64,000 nucleotides of DNA, taken from NCBI GenBank assembly GCA_029866025.1, contig JARXAD010000013.1, positions 62,001 through 126,000 of the forward strand. The letters run 5' to 3'. This document shows positions 27,153 through 36,956 of this stretch, piece after piece. Made by a program: the position numbers and the translations under genes. Source of the DNA: Vampirovibrionales bacterium (GTDB taxonomy: Bacteria; Cyanobacteriota; Vampirovibrionia; Vampirovibrionales; Vampirovibrionaceae). The stretch's first letter is position 1. Each line of letters opens with the position of its first letter. The notes beneath the pieces are model-generated. The model was given only the letters and a program-made list of their open reading frames with translations. It did no database searches and had not been told where the DNA came from.

Positions 27153-27329
27153 GGCCTTTAGTGTACCGTCTAAAGGCCCTACGAACAGGCCCTAGTTTTT
27201 ACGTTAGGGAACTTTTACCCTAGGCTTACGACAAAGACACCGCCGCAACGCTATACTCTATTTTATACTGAGGTGGTCATGCTGCTTTGTCCCGTTTTGT
27301 TATTCGTCTCAAATTAGAGGGTTTTAGTC

Positions 27330-28574
27330 ATGGTTGATTCCAATGCGGGTTTTTTTCAACGCTTGTCGCCTAAAACATTGTCTATAGTGGCTTTAACCGT
27401 GTCGGTGGCCTCGGTAGGGTGGCAATTAGTCCAGCCCCTTAGTCATCACGTTACGCTTGCAGCCCCACCTATATTGGATACCGGTGTCCAACACACCGTT
27501 AATGCAGGCGGCGCTTCGCCTTTGCTCGGTAATCACCCCCAAGTGGTGGCGGATGTGGCTGAACAAGTGGCTCCTGGCGTTGTTAACATTGATGTGTCCC
27601 ACACCGAAGCCATTCGTGGCGGTGGATCGATGTACCCTGGTATGACTCCCATGGATGACGAGCTGTTTCGTCAATTTTTTGGGCTACCGGGCAATCCTTT
27701 TAAGGCCAATGGCGGGGCTCCCGCCGAGCGTATTGTTCAAGGCAATGGCAGTGGCGTGATTATTAGTGCCGAAGGTCACATTATTACCAACAATCATGTG
27801 GTGAATGGCGCCACCAATGTGACGGTCACTTTGAGTGATGGCCGTAAGCTGCCTGCTAAAGTGATTGGTACCGATAAATACACGGATTTGGCGGTGCTAA
27901 AAATTAATGCCCCCAATTTACAACCTGTTCCCTTGGGCAATAGCGAAACCCTACGCCCAGGTGAGTTTGTGATTGCTGTGGGCAGCCCCTTGGGCTTTGA
28001 TCACACCGTGACCTTGGGTATCGTCAGTGCTATTTCTCGCCGTGTGCCCGATATTAATATGAACCTTGATTTTATCCAGACGGATGCTGCCATTAACCCC
28101 GGTAATTCTGGGGGCCCCTTGGTTAATTTGGACGGTCAGGTTATTGGGATTAACACGGCCATTAGTGGGCGTGGCCAAAACATTGGCTTTGCCATTCCTG
28201 TCAATGTGGTGCGCAATGTGAGCCAAACCCTCATTAGCAGTGGCACCATTCATCGTCCATGGGTAGGCATTGCCATGACGCCCCTAAACGCCGAGTTAGC
28301 CAAAAGCTTAGGCCTTAGTGCTGCAACAGAAGGCATTGTGGTGGCTCAAGTCATGCCCGATAGCCCTGCGGAAAAAGCCGGGTTTTTGGGGGGCGACATT
28401 ATTCAGCGGATGGATGGCCAAAAGGTAGCCAGTGCCAAAGAGGTGCAGGGGGTGATTCAACAACTGCCCTTGGGTAACAAGGTGACTTTTCAGGTGCTAC
28501 GCGATGGCAAGTTACTGATGTTTACCGTGACCACCCAAGAGTTACCTAATAACTATTCACCCAATGGCAAGTGA
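27330..28574 (+). CDS. HtrA/Deg-type serine protease
   Basis: This 414-residue protease acts in envelope protein quality control. An N-terminal membrane anchor or signal lies at about 15-40. The trypsin-like domain has His156 (ITNNHVV), Asp186 (YTDLAVLKI) and Ser260 (GNSGGPL), so the catalytic triad is complete. One PDZ domain follows (about 310-400, GIVVAQVMPDSPAEKAGFLGGDII). A single PDZ and this layout fit cyanobacterial HhoA/HhoB/HtrA as well as DegS. GAGGG lies 8 bases before the ATG, and two TATACT boxes (27252 and 27264) lie upstream. Confidence 0.93.
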   Translation: MVDSNAGFFQRLSPKTLSIVALTVSVASVGWQLVQPLSHHVTLAAPPILDTGVQHTVNAGGASPLLGNHPQVVADVAEQVAPGVVNIDVSHTEAIRGGGSMYPGMTPMDDELFRQFFGLPGNPFKANGGAPAERIVQGNGSGVIISAEGHIITNNHVVNGATNVTVTLSDGRKLPAKVIGTDKYTDLAVLKINAPNLQPVPLGNSETLRPGEFVIAVGSPLGFDHTVTLGIVSAISRRVPDINMNLDFIQTDAAINPGNSGGPLVNLDGQVIGINTAISGRGQNIGFAIPVNVVRNVSQTLISSGTIHRPWVGIAMTPLNAELAKSLGLSAATEGIVVAQVMPDSPAEKAGFLGGDIIQRMDGQKVASAKEVQGVIQQLPLGNKVTFQVLRDGKLLMFTVTTQELPNNYSPNGK

Positions 28575-28685
28575 CGAAATATCTTGAGATGCGCGAATAA
28601 ACGTATCGGTTCAATCTGCTTTTTAGGGGCTACTACTATTGCTGCCAAATACTGCTAGTGCAAGTTGCTTTGTAGTGATGTCTAC

Positions 28686-29768
28686 TTACCACCACGGGAA
28701 GTAGCGTTGCTGATTAAACGGAGACGCTGCTGGCGGTTGGTTGGAAGGAGTGAATTGCTGCTGGAACATGCCTAAAAACATAAACAGCATTTGGTACACG
28801 GGTGGTAAGTTAGGCGGAAACATATTCTGTTGTGTTGGTGAAGCGTTATCCACACTGGTTGCTTGTGCCGCCGCATTGGCCGCCATTTTGGCATCAATTT
28901 CTGCCTGGGTGGGCCCCTGCTGGGTTTGTGCCGCGCTGTCTGGGGCAGTTGTTACGACCTCTTGGCTTTGAACGGGGTCTGCCGCGGTACTCTTTTGCGC
29001 TGGATCCATACTGCCGGCTGCGGTGGTGCTGACCACACTATTGGTTTTACTGCTGGATTTACTTAATTGGGGATCCGTAACCAGTGCACCACTGCTTTGG
29101 CTGTTAGACGTTTGTGAACCTTGGTCTTGATAATTGCCAAAGCTACTACCGCCATTCATTCCGTTACGATAACGCCCGCTTATAATATCGGCGCCCGTAA
29201 TGGGGGCTCTTTTTGGACGCTCTTCGGCTGGAGGCGCATCGGGATCCGGCTCTTTTACAGGCTCTGGCGGTAAATAGCTGCTCATGGCCTTCCCATTAAT
29301 CGTTACCTGACCAATTTGAGTGGCATTGAGTTCAACAAAGCTAAGATCTCCCAATGAAATCCCATAGGTACCTGTGGGATATTTAACCACTTCTGGGGTA
29401 CCTGGCATTTTAATATCAACAGTGCCCGTATCTCTGGAAAGATTTAAACGCGCATGCCCTCCTGCCCCCATATTGACTACGTTTTTTTGGGCGTTTAGGT
29501 TAAGTGCTACTTGGGAGTGAGAGACATTAAAGGTGCCCGATTTACTCCCTGCAGGTTGTGAGCCTTCCATGGTGTAGCAATTGACCATGTTGACGGTCAC
29601 CGTGCTCTCATCCCATAAGCGCTTTATGCCAGAATAGTTAAAGCACTCTAATCCATTAGTGGCCATGGGTTTTTGTGTTGTGGAGTTATACCCTTGACCA
29701 TTAATATTATAGACGCCGTTGACTGAGTATTGGCCAACCTGAGACAGGCCCACTTTTGGATTCTGCAT
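28686..29768 (-). CDS. Unknown protein with Pro/Gln/Ser-rich C-terminal half
   Basis: This 360-residue protein has no recognised family. Residues 1-175 are Asn/Gly/Val-rich and look beta-rich (QVGQYSVNGVYNINGQGYN, FNVSHSQVALNLNAQKN). Residues 178-345 are low complexity with many Pro, Gln, Ser and Ala. It ends QQRYFPWW, an aromatic tail. There is no clear signal peptide. It is a stand-alone gene between HtrA and UvrC. Intracellular or surface location cannot be told. Confidence 0.6.
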   Translation of the reverse strand: MQNPKVGLSQVGQYSVNGVYNINGQGYNSTTQKPMATNGLECFNYSGIKRLWDESTVTVNMVNCYTMEGSQPAGSKSGTFNVSHSQVALNLNAQKNVVNMGAGGHARLNLSRDTGTVDIKMPGTPEVVKYPTGTYGISLGDLSFVELNATQIGQVTINGKAMSSYLPPEPVKEPDPDAPPAEERPKRAPITGADIISGRYRNGMNGGSSFGNYQDQGSQTSNSQSSGALVTDPQLSKSSSKTNSVVSTTAAGSMDPAQKSTAADPVQSQEVVTTAPDSAAQTQQGPTQAEIDAKMAANAAAQATSVDNASPTQQNMFPPNLPPVYQMLFMFLGMFQQQFTPSNQPPAASPFNQQRYFPWW

Positions 29769-29892
29769 AAATTACTTTCTAAAAAGAAACGAATACGGTA
29801 GGGTTTAACAACCGTATCGACTGTTTGGTGGACTTTCTTAAGTCCGCCGCCACCGGCCAGTGGTTTTTACTGTAGTCCGCTGTTTTAAACGT

Positions 29893-31926
29893 TTATCCGG
29901 GAGTATCGCTCTTTTGATGAGAGGAAAGCGAAAGCAGCACGGTACGTGCCACCGAGGGCGGTAATTTGCCTGCGGATACCAAATTTTTTTCAGATTGTTG
30001 AGCGATAGTGGCCACGCTGCCAAAGGTGTTTAACAGGTGCTGCTTACGCTTGTCACCCAATCCTTTAATCCCATCCAAGGCCGATTGCGTGGCTGCCACG
30101 CCGCGACGTTTACGGTGGTGGGTTATGGCAAAGCGGTGGGCTTCGTCTCGCAATTGCTGCAGCACAAACAACGCGGCACTGTTGCGAGGCAGCACAATGG
30201 GCTGGCTATTGCCGGGGGTAAACACTTCTTCCAAACGCTTGGCCAACGACACCACGGGAATATGCCCCAAGCCGGCTTCGGTTAAGGCCTCCACGGCACT
30301 GCTCAGTTGACCTTTGCCCCCATCAATCACAAACACACTGGGCGTGGGCCATGGCGTTTTACCATCCCACAACGGCGATTCTTGGCAGTGGGTGGCGCGT
30401 CGCAACAACGCTTCGCGCATACTGGTAAAGTCGTCGGGCTTTCCTTCCGTGGTTTTTAAATTAAAGCGTCGGTATTCGGCTTTGTGGGGCTTGCCGTTTT
30501 CAAACACCACCATGCTGGCCACCGTGTGGCTGCCTTGAACATGAGAAATATCGTAGCATTCCATGCGTGCCGGTGGTTTGGGCAACCCCAACGTTCGTGC
30601 CAGTTCTACCAAGCCATCGGTAGCTTTCCAGCTGGCATCATCACTAACAGAAACCACCGACAGCCACTGTTCGTAGGCCTGAGCGGCCACACGATCCAAC
30701 AATTCTTTTTTGGTGCCTCGCTTGGGAAAGATGATGTTAAGAGCGGCTCGTTTTTTAGAGGCACCCGCAGCGGCGTTTCGTTTTTGGTTTAAAAAAATAG
30801 CCAAGGGTGTAAAGGCTTCGTTGGCAAAAGATTCGTTATTAAAATCAGGAATCAACACTTCATCGGGCAAGGAATCGGCGTCATCGTCTTCATAGATATC
30901 CACCAACAACCGAGGTAACGCTTCCAGTAATCCCGTTAAGTCGTCGGTATTGGCTCCGAGGGCTTCGCCTTCCAGTGGAAAAGGCCGAACACGCACCACG
31001 CGGCCCTCGCGAATGCTGGAAATAAGCACCAGGCCCGAATGATTGTTGCTAAAGGCGGAGACGGTATTGGAGGGCAAGGGAGCCACCCCAATCACATCCA
31101 TGCTTAGAGAGGCATCTTCTAACGACACGCGCTGTTGCTCTCCCAACAGTTTTTCCACGGCTCGATACCGATCCCGTAATTGGGCGGCCCATTCATAGTT
31201 TTTGGCTTCGCTGGCCGTTTTCATTTCGGCAGACAGCATGGCCAATAAAGCGCCATGGTTCCCCTTCAGTAAAGCACCAATCTGCTGCAGGGTTTGTTCG
31301 TAGGCCGCTTCAGTAATTAAATACTGGCACGGGCCGGGGCACAGCCCAATGCTGTAATTCATGCACGGGCGATCCGTGAACAAAGGCGTGCGTCGTTGCC
31401 GAACAGGGAAATACTGACGAATCATGTGCAGCAATTGACGCGCCGCTTGGGCATCGGTATAGGGGCCGTAGTAGCGGGTTTTATTTTTCTTTGGTTCAGC
31501 AGCACTGTTTTTAAGGCTGCCCTTGGCTGGTAAAAATCGGCGCCGAGTAAGGAATACTCGAGGAAACGGCTCATTGGGAATACAAATCCACGGGTATCGT
31601 TTGTCATCGCGCAGAGAAATGTTGTAAGGGGGCTTGTGGGCTTTAATGAGGTTGATTTCTAACAGCAGGGCTTCGGTTTCGTTGGCCGTTACCAAAAAAT
31701 CCAAACGAGCAATGCGGCTAACCAATATCTCGGTTTTAATGGACTCATGCTTGCCTTGGCGCTGAAAATAGCTGCTCACGCGCTTTTTTAAATCTTTGGC
31801 TTTGCCCACGTACAGCAACAAATTGTCGGCGTCGTAATATCGATATACCCCCGGCCGGTGAGGCACGCCAGCCAACTGGCCTTTGAGTAGGCTAGGTTGG
31901 GTAATAAGGCTGGTGCAGACGGGCAT
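29893..31926 (-). CDS. uvrC: Excinuclease ABC subunit C
   Basis: UvrC makes both incisions in nucleotide excision repair. The 677-residue product has the GIY-YIG-type domain at about 15-95 (GVYRYY...LLYVGKAKDLKKRVSSYF), a UvrB-binding UVR motif (about 205-240), the RNase-H-like C-terminal nuclease (ARMECYDISHVQGSHTVASMVVFENG, FVIDGGKGQLSSAVEAL) and C-terminal helix-hairpin-helix motifs (GIKGLGDKRKQHLLNTFG). The ATG at 31926 was taken over a TTG at 31941. It is divergent from the small gene at 32075. Confidence 0.95.
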   Translation of the reverse strand: MPVCTSLITQPSLLKGQLAGVPHRPGVYRYYDADNLLLYVGKAKDLKKRVSSYFQRQGKHESIKTEILVSRIARLDFLVTANETEALLLEINLIKAHKPPYNISLRDDKRYPWICIPNEPFPRVFLTRRRFLPAKGSLKNSAAEPKKNKTRYYGPYTDAQAARQLLHMIRQYFPVRQRRTPLFTDRPCMNYSIGLCPGPCQYLITEAAYEQTLQQIGALLKGNHGALLAMLSAEMKTASEAKNYEWAAQLRDRYRAVEKLLGEQQRVSLEDASLSMDVIGVAPLPSNTVSAFSNNHSGLVLISSIREGRVVRVRPFPLEGEALGANTDDLTGLLEALPRLLVDIYEDDDADSLPDEVLIPDFNNESFANEAFTPLAIFLNQKRNAAAGASKKRAALNIIFPKRGTKKELLDRVAAQAYEQWLSVVSVSDDASWKATDGLVELARTLGLPKPPARMECYDISHVQGSHTVASMVVFENGKPHKAEYRRFNLKTTEGKPDDFTSMREALLRRATHCQESPLWDGKTPWPTPSVFVIDGGKGQLSSAVEALTEAGLGHIPVVSLAKRLEEVFTPGNSQPIVLPRNSAALFVLQQLRDEAHRFAITHHRKRRGVAATQSALDGIKGLGDKRKQHLLNTFGSVATIAQQSEKNLVSAGKLPPSVARTVLLSLSSHQKSDTPG

Positions 31927-32011
31927 CACAACAAATAGCAATGGCTTACAGTGTTGGGGGGAGTTTCACAGAGAGAATCGCCCCAATCAACGGAACACCG
32001 TTATAATAGCC

Positions 32012-32017
32012 AAATCT
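32012..32017 (+). promoter_or_regulatory. -10 element upstream of the small gene at 32075
   Basis: A perfect TATAAT lies 57 bases before the ATG. No good -35 at 16-18 bases is visible, so confidence is limited. Confidence 0.35.
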
Positions 32018-32074
32018 GCCTATGGCGTCTTGATGGATTGAGATGCCCTACCGTTAAGCTGAGACTTGCCTGCC

Positions 32075-32347
32075 ATGAGTTTGACCGACGCCCCCATTTT
32101 TAGCGAATTAACGACGGAATCCACCCGTATTAAGCTGATTACCCATCAGCATGAAATTGAAGGCAACATTTATCTTCCCCGTGCCATGAAAGAAAATCGG
32201 CGCCTTACTAATTTGCTGAACTCGGAAAAGCGCTTTTTGGCCATCACTCAGGTGTCGCTAAAAGAGCGCGCCACAGGCACTGCAGCTACATATCCTTACA
32301 TTCAGGTGAATATGGCCGCCATTGAGCTGATTTTACCCCTCGATTAG
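32075..32347 (+). CDS. Small protein of unknown function, 90 residues
   Basis: The product looks like a compact beta-rich domain: RIKLITHQHEIEGNIYLPR, then LTNLLNSEKRFLAITQVSL and a C-terminal VNMAAIELILPL. This pattern resembles small uncharacterised domains found in many bacteria, but I cannot name the family with certainty. There is no signal or membrane segment. An in-frame TTG at 32066 is an alternative start. It is followed after 70 bases by the hydrolase gene. Confidence 0.65.
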   Translation: MSLTDAPIFSELTTESTRIKLITHQHEIEGNIYLPRAMKENRRLTNLLNSEKRFLAITQVSLKERATGTAATYPYIQVNMAAIELILPLD

Positions 32348-32405
32348 AAATCAAGCAGGGGGGCTTTAAACAGTCAAGCCTCTCTGTGCGACGGATGACT
32401 TGCGT

Positions 32406-32411
32406 TATGAT
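32406..32411 (+). promoter_or_regulatory. Possible -10 element giving a leaderless transcript
   Basis: TATGAT ends 6 bases before the ATG at 32418, which would place the transcription start at the start codon. Confidence 0.3.
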
Positions 32412-32417
32412 GAATTC

Positions 32418-33350
32418 ATGACCTTTGCCATTCACTCTTGGACTGCGGCCGATGGCGCCGAACTGCGCTACGGGTTGTTGACGTCTTCGGATGATGCTCC
32501 TCTAAAAAACCCCCGTCGGGGGATGGTGTTTGTGCCGGGGTTGGGGGGGAGCGTCAAAAACAGCTTGGTGTTTTTTAACGCCTTATTACAGCACTTTAGC
32601 CCCATTGTGGTGCCAGACCTGCGTGGCTTTGGTCTGAACGAACACCACCCTTTGCCGAATCCTATTCAATTTGTTGACGATTTGAATGGATTGATTGCCC
32701 ACGCAGCACCACTTCATACGGGCCAACAGCCCTGGATGCTGGGCGGTATTAGCTTGGGCGGATGCGTGGTGTCTCATTACTTGGGCCAGCCCGTAAACAA
32801 AGCAAACCTTTCCACGTTTTTATTGCCTGATAGTGTGTGGTTATTGGCCCCTGCCGTGCAAGAACACCCCCAAATGTTTCGCTGGCGGTACGTGGCCAAA
32901 ACGTTGTGGACCTTGTTCACACGCCCTCAAACCCTCATTCAGTTGCCTTATGGGTTGGAAGCTTTAACCCAAAACCCCGCCGTGCTGGCCAGTAAGCAGT
33001 ACCAACAGCACATGGCCGATTTTTATATTCCTGCTGGGTTTTTATGGCAGCTTCGGCGTTTTAATCGTTCCGCAGGGTTACAACTGCACGGCGTAACGCA
33101 GCCCATTCATCTGTCCATTCCCTTGGCCGACCGTATTATTTGCCCCACCGCTATGGAACGTCTTTTTCAGCAATTGCCCCTTCATCCTCACCATTTTTGT
33201 GGACGGTATCCAGGGCTATATCACGACGTGCCGTTGGAAATTCAAATGCCTGCCGTGGTGGCAGATGTGGGGGCATGGGCCAGCCAATTACCCTTCGTCT
33301 TACGCCGTACCCAACCCAATGCTAGCGCTCCCTTCCCTAGTGTCGTGTAA
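32418..33350 (+). CDS. Alpha/beta-hydrolase-fold protein
   Basis: This 310-residue protein has the oxyanion-side block MVFVPGLGGSVKNSLVFF, the PDLRGFG block after it and a nucleophile elbow GGISLGG (Ser near residue 115). A late His in YPGLYHDVPLE could complete a triad. These are features of the monoglyceride lipase/lysophospholipase group. It precedes the aldehyde dehydrogenase gene by 9 bases, suggesting an operon. The substrate is unknown. Confidence 0.8.
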   Translation: MTFAIHSWTAADGAELRYGLLTSSDDAPLKNPRRGMVFVPGLGGSVKNSLVFFNALLQHFSPIVVPDLRGFGLNEHHPLPNPIQFVDDLNGLIAHAAPLHTGQQPWMLGGISLGGCVVSHYLGQPVNKANLSTFLLPDSVWLLAPAVQEHPQMFRWRYVAKTLWTLFTRPQTLIQLPYGLEALTQNPAVLASKQYQQHMADFYIPAGFLWQLRRFNRSAGLQLHGVTQPIHLSIPLADRIICPTAMERLFQQLPLHPHHFCGRYPGLYHDVPLEIQMPAVVADVGAWASQLPFVLRRTQPNASAPFPSVV

Positions 33351-33359
33351 ACTAACAGC

Positions 33360-34925
33360 ATGATGATTGCTGTTTCTCCCCCCTCCCTCGATACCTCAGA
33401 ATACCTACCCAATGAGGCGATGCTAAAAATCGTCGTGGCCTCGGCACACGAGGCTCAACACGGGTGGGCAACGGTGCCTTTACGCTATCGTGCCAAGGTA
33501 TTGCAAGCCATTGCCCAAGCCATAAGAGATCATGCCGAAGCTTTAGCGAAACGTATTGAAGATGAGACCGGTAAATCGATGTCGGATGCCTTGACTTCCG
33601 ATGTGGCCATTGCCGCAGGGTCTTTTCGTCAAGCGGCAGAACTGGGCTTGCGGTGCTTAAAGCCTCAGGGCTATCCATTATCTCAATCGTGGCGGGCCTT
33701 GGCGCTAGGGCGTAGTCACCAAACACTTTACTCACCCAAGGGTGTGGTGGCGGCCATTACGCCGTGGAATTACCCCATTGGCATTCCTGCGTGGGCCATT
33801 GCAGCCAGCTTGATGACAGGTAACGCGTGCATCTTAAAGCCCAGCGAGCTGAGCCCCGAAAGCGGCAAGGCCTTGGTGGCTTTGGTGCAAGAAGTGCTTG
33901 AAAACCATGGCTACTCCAAAAATTTGGTGATCTGCGTCACAGGCGATGGTTCTGTGGGAAGGGCCTTGCTAGATGAGCCTGTGGATCATGTACTGTTTAC
34001 GGGCAGTGTTGGCACAGGGCGAGCCATTCAAGCCCAATTGGCAGGCCGAAACATTGGCCTTAGTTTGGAATTGGGCGGTAGCTGCCCAGCCCTTATTTTG
34101 CCCAGCTTGGATAAAGCTTATTGGGATAGCGTCATTAGCCAAATCACCTGGGGGCGCTGCTTTAATGCGGGGCAAAGTTGCGCCGCCATCAAACGACTAT
34201 TGCTTCCCAACGCAGGGAAAGAGGAATGGCTAGAACGGTTAGCGGCTACCTTTAACGCCATTGCTCAGCCGCTGGTATTGATCAATCACACCCAGCGCCA
34301 ACGGCTTCATCAACAAGTGGTGCAGGCTTTGGCCGAAGGCGCCACGTTGGTGTGTCGCGGTACCTTCAATGAGTCCAGCCCTACTCCCGTTTATCCCCCC
34401 ACCCTTATCACCAACTTGCCGCCTCAATCCCACTTATGGCAAGAGGAATGGTTTGGCCCTGTGTTATTGGTGGATGGCTTTGATACCGTGGCCGAGGCTA
34501 TTGAAAAGGCCAACAACACGTCTTTTGGTCTTACGGCCAGTGTGTTTGGGCCTCAAGCAGAGGCTGAAAAAATGGCCCAGAAATTACAAGCAGGCCTTGT
34601 TACCGTCAACGATGTGGCCTTGGCCCATTACGGATTTTTGCATGTGCCGTGGCAAGGGGTTAAAAACAGTGGCCCCGGCATTAGCCATAGCACAGAAGGG
34701 CTGTTGGCCTTGGTAACGGCCAAAACTATGGGAATCAACACCTTGCCCACCTGGATAAAACCCCCGTGGCTTCTGCAAAAATCCGCCATGCAGTCATCAC
34801 AGTCGTCCGGCCATCCCTTTCAACATGGACTCATCCGTTGGATGTCGCACTCTTTTTGGCGTGCCCAATGGAACCCTGCCTTGTTAAAGGGCTTATGGCA
34901 ACAACGCCCCCGCACAAGGCTATAG
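33360..34925 (+). CDS. Aldehyde dehydrogenase family protein
   Basis: The 521-residue NAD(P)-dependent enzyme shows the blocks ITPWNYPIGIPAWAIAASL, LKPSELSPES, FTGSVGTGRAI, the general base Glu in LELGGSCPAL and catalytic Cys274 in FNAGQSCAA. All catalytic residues are present. It most resembles succinate-semialdehyde-type and fatty-aldehyde-type members; the C-terminal 50 residues beyond the usual core are basic and end QQRPRTRL. The preceding hydrolase may release an alcohol or ester that leads to its aldehyde, but this is speculation. Confidence 0.88.
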   Translation: MMIAVSPPSLDTSEYLPNEAMLKIVVASAHEAQHGWATVPLRYRAKVLQAIAQAIRDHAEALAKRIEDETGKSMSDALTSDVAIAAGSFRQAAELGLRCLKPQGYPLSQSWRALALGRSHQTLYSPKGVVAAITPWNYPIGIPAWAIAASLMTGNACILKPSELSPESGKALVALVQEVLENHGYSKNLVICVTGDGSVGRALLDEPVDHVLFTGSVGTGRAIQAQLAGRNIGLSLELGGSCPALILPSLDKAYWDSVISQITWGRCFNAGQSCAAIKRLLLPNAGKEEWLERLAATFNAIAQPLVLINHTQRQRLHQQVVQALAEGATLVCRGTFNESSPTPVYPPTLITNLPPQSHLWQEEWFGPVLLVDGFDTVAEAIEKANNTSFGLTASVFGPQAEAEKMAQKLQAGLVTVNDVALAHYGFLHVPWQGVKNSGPGISHSTEGLLALVTAKTMGINTLPTWIKPPWLLQKSAMQSSQSSGHPFQHGLIRWMSHSFWRAQWNPALLKGLWQQRPRTRL

Positions 34926-34991
34926 CTTTGCCTTTGGCCTATAATTGGGACACTTTTTTACGAGTGCTCGCTGCTGCAAAGGCTTTTTATC

Positions 34992-36953
34992 ATGGTTTCT
35001 TTAACCTCCACACCTCAGGAACGGGTTCCTACAGCACAGCCTGAACAGGCCGTTGTGGTAGAAACGGTGGCTATTCTGGATTGTGGCGCCCAATACACCA
35101 AAGTCATCGACCGCCGCATTCGCCAGAACAACGTGAATACCTTGTTGGTTGCTGTGGATACCCCTGCCGCCGAACTAAAGAGCAAGGTACAAGCCATTAT
35201 TTTATCCGGTGGTCCTAACAGTGTTTACGATGATCACTCCCCTCAGTGCGACCCTGCCATTTTTGAGCTGGGAATTCCCATCCTAGGCATTTGTTACGGC
35301 ATGCAGCTGATGGCCCAAACCTTGGGCGGTACCGTGGCCAAAGGCAGCACGCAAGAGTACGGCGAAACCACCATCACCATTGATCCCGATGTGTCCCTGT
35401 TTGCTGATTTGGACGCCGTTCAAAGTGTGCTGATGAGCCACGGCGACAAAGTCACCCAAATGCCAGAAGGGTTTCGAGCCGCTGGATCGTCACCCGCCCA
35501 CGAGGGCCATGAAATTTTAGCCGCCATGGCCGATGACGAGCGAGGCTTTGTGGCCGTTCAGTTTCACCCGGAAGTGGAGCTAACCCAACACGGAGATGCC
35601 ATGTTGGCCAATTTTTTAACCCATACCTGCGGCTTTACGGGTAATTTTCAACTGGATCACCGCCTGGATGACTTGATTGACGACTTACGAGCCAAGGTCG
35701 GTGACCGCAATGTGTTTGTACTGGTGAGCGGTGGGGTGGATTCCACCGTGACGGCGGCCTTGTTACTGAAGGCCTTGGGGCCTGAGAAAGTCTTTGCGGT
35801 CCATATTGATAGCGGCTTGATGCGCCACAACGAAAGCGACGGCGTGTGCGAAGCGCTCAAGGCCTTGGGGTTGACCCACCTGCGTCGCATCAACGCATCC
35901 GACGATTTCTTTAATGGCACCACCACTTTAGAAGACGGCACCGTTATTGGGCCTCTTTGCAAAACCACCAACCCTGAGCACAAGCGCCGTATTATTGGCG
36001 ATGTTTTCTATCACCTCATTACCCAAGCGGTGAATGACTTGGGCATTGATATTGACGACGCCTTTATTGCCCAAGGCACACTGCGGCCTGATTTGATTGA
36101 AAGCGGTAACCGAGACGTAAGCGCCACGGCCCATATTATTAAAACCCATCACAATGATGTGCCTTTGATTCAGGCTCATCGCGAAAAAGGTCTGATACTT
36201 GAGCCCAACCGTGACTGGCACAAAGATGAAGTGCGCCAAGTGGGTCGCTTATTGGGCTTACCTGCCGACTTGGTGGATCGCCAACCCTTCCCAGGTCCTG
36301 GGCTCGGCATTCGCGTGCTGTGTGCCACACAACCCTACATGCAAGGGGATGAAGCTGAGTTACAACAGCACATTAACGCGGTACTACCCAACACTCTACA
36401 AGGCATTACCTTTCCGGTTCAGTCCGTCGGTGTTCAAGGCGATGGCCGGTCTTACAAGCGTTTGGTGGCTTTGGTGGGAGAGGAAACGCCCGAAACCCTG
36501 CAAGCCTTGGCGCGTCGTATCCCCAATGAAATTCATGAATTGAACCGGGTGTGTTGGCGTTTGGCTGCCCGCAACGAAAACGCTCCCGTCCCCAACATCA
36601 TTTCAACCATTACCCCCACGCTGCTTACCCCCCAGTCTGCCGCCATGTTGCGCTCGGTGGATGACGCTGTTACCCAAGCCTTTCGCCAAGCAGGATTGCT
36701 GGGCAGTATTAGTCAACTATTGGCGGTGCTCTTGCCCGTTGCTCCCCATGGGGGTGAAGCAACCCATTCGGTAGTGATTCGAGGGGTAATCACCAGCGAT
36801 TACATGACCGCCCGCCCTGCCCGACTGGATTCCGATGTTCCTGTGACCTTGTTAAAACAGCTGGGACAAGATTTGGTTGCTACCCACCCGTGGCTGGATT
36901 GGGTATTGTGGGATCTCACCGGCAAGCCACCTGCCACCGTAGAGTGGGAGTAA
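34992..36953 (+). CDS. guaA: GMP synthase (glutamine-hydrolysing), long eukaryote-like form
   Basis: GuaA converts XMP to GMP with glutamine and ATP. The 653-residue protein has the glutaminase domain with Cys101 (LGICYGMQL), the ATP-pyrophosphatase P-loop SGGVDST near residue 246, and FPGPGLGIRVL. Most bacterial GuaA proteins are about 510-540 residues. Here the C-terminal part carries an extra domain with VGVQGDGRSYKRLVAL, ITPTLLT, SVVIRGVITSDYMTARPA and a DLTGKPPATVEWE tail, matching the human-type enzyme from memory. TrmFO follows after 3 bases. Confidence 0.94.
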   Translation: MVSLTSTPQERVPTAQPEQAVVVETVAILDCGAQYTKVIDRRIRQNNVNTLLVAVDTPAAELKSKVQAIILSGGPNSVYDDHSPQCDPAIFELGIPILGICYGMQLMAQTLGGTVAKGSTQEYGETTITIDPDVSLFADLDAVQSVLMSHGDKVTQMPEGFRAAGSSPAHEGHEILAAMADDERGFVAVQFHPEVELTQHGDAMLANFLTHTCGFTGNFQLDHRLDDLIDDLRAKVGDRNVFVLVSGGVDSTVTAALLLKALGPEKVFAVHIDSGLMRHNESDGVCEALKALGLTHLRRINASDDFFNGTTTLEDGTVIGPLCKTTNPEHKRRIIGDVFYHLITQAVNDLGIDIDDAFIAQGTLRPDLIESGNRDVSATAHIIKTHHNDVPLIQAHREKGLILEPNRDWHKDEVRQVGRLLGLPADLVDRQPFPGPGLGIRVLCATQPYMQGDEAELQQHINAVLPNTLQGITFPVQSVGVQGDGRSYKRLVALVGEETPETLQALARRIPNEIHELNRVCWRLAARNENAPVPNIISTITPTLLTPQSAAMLRSVDDAVTQAFRQAGLLGSISQLLAVLLPVAPHGGEATHSVVIRGVITSDYMTARPARLDSDVPVTLLKQLGQDLVATHPWLDWVLWDLTGKPPATVEWE

Positions 36954-36956
36954 CCC

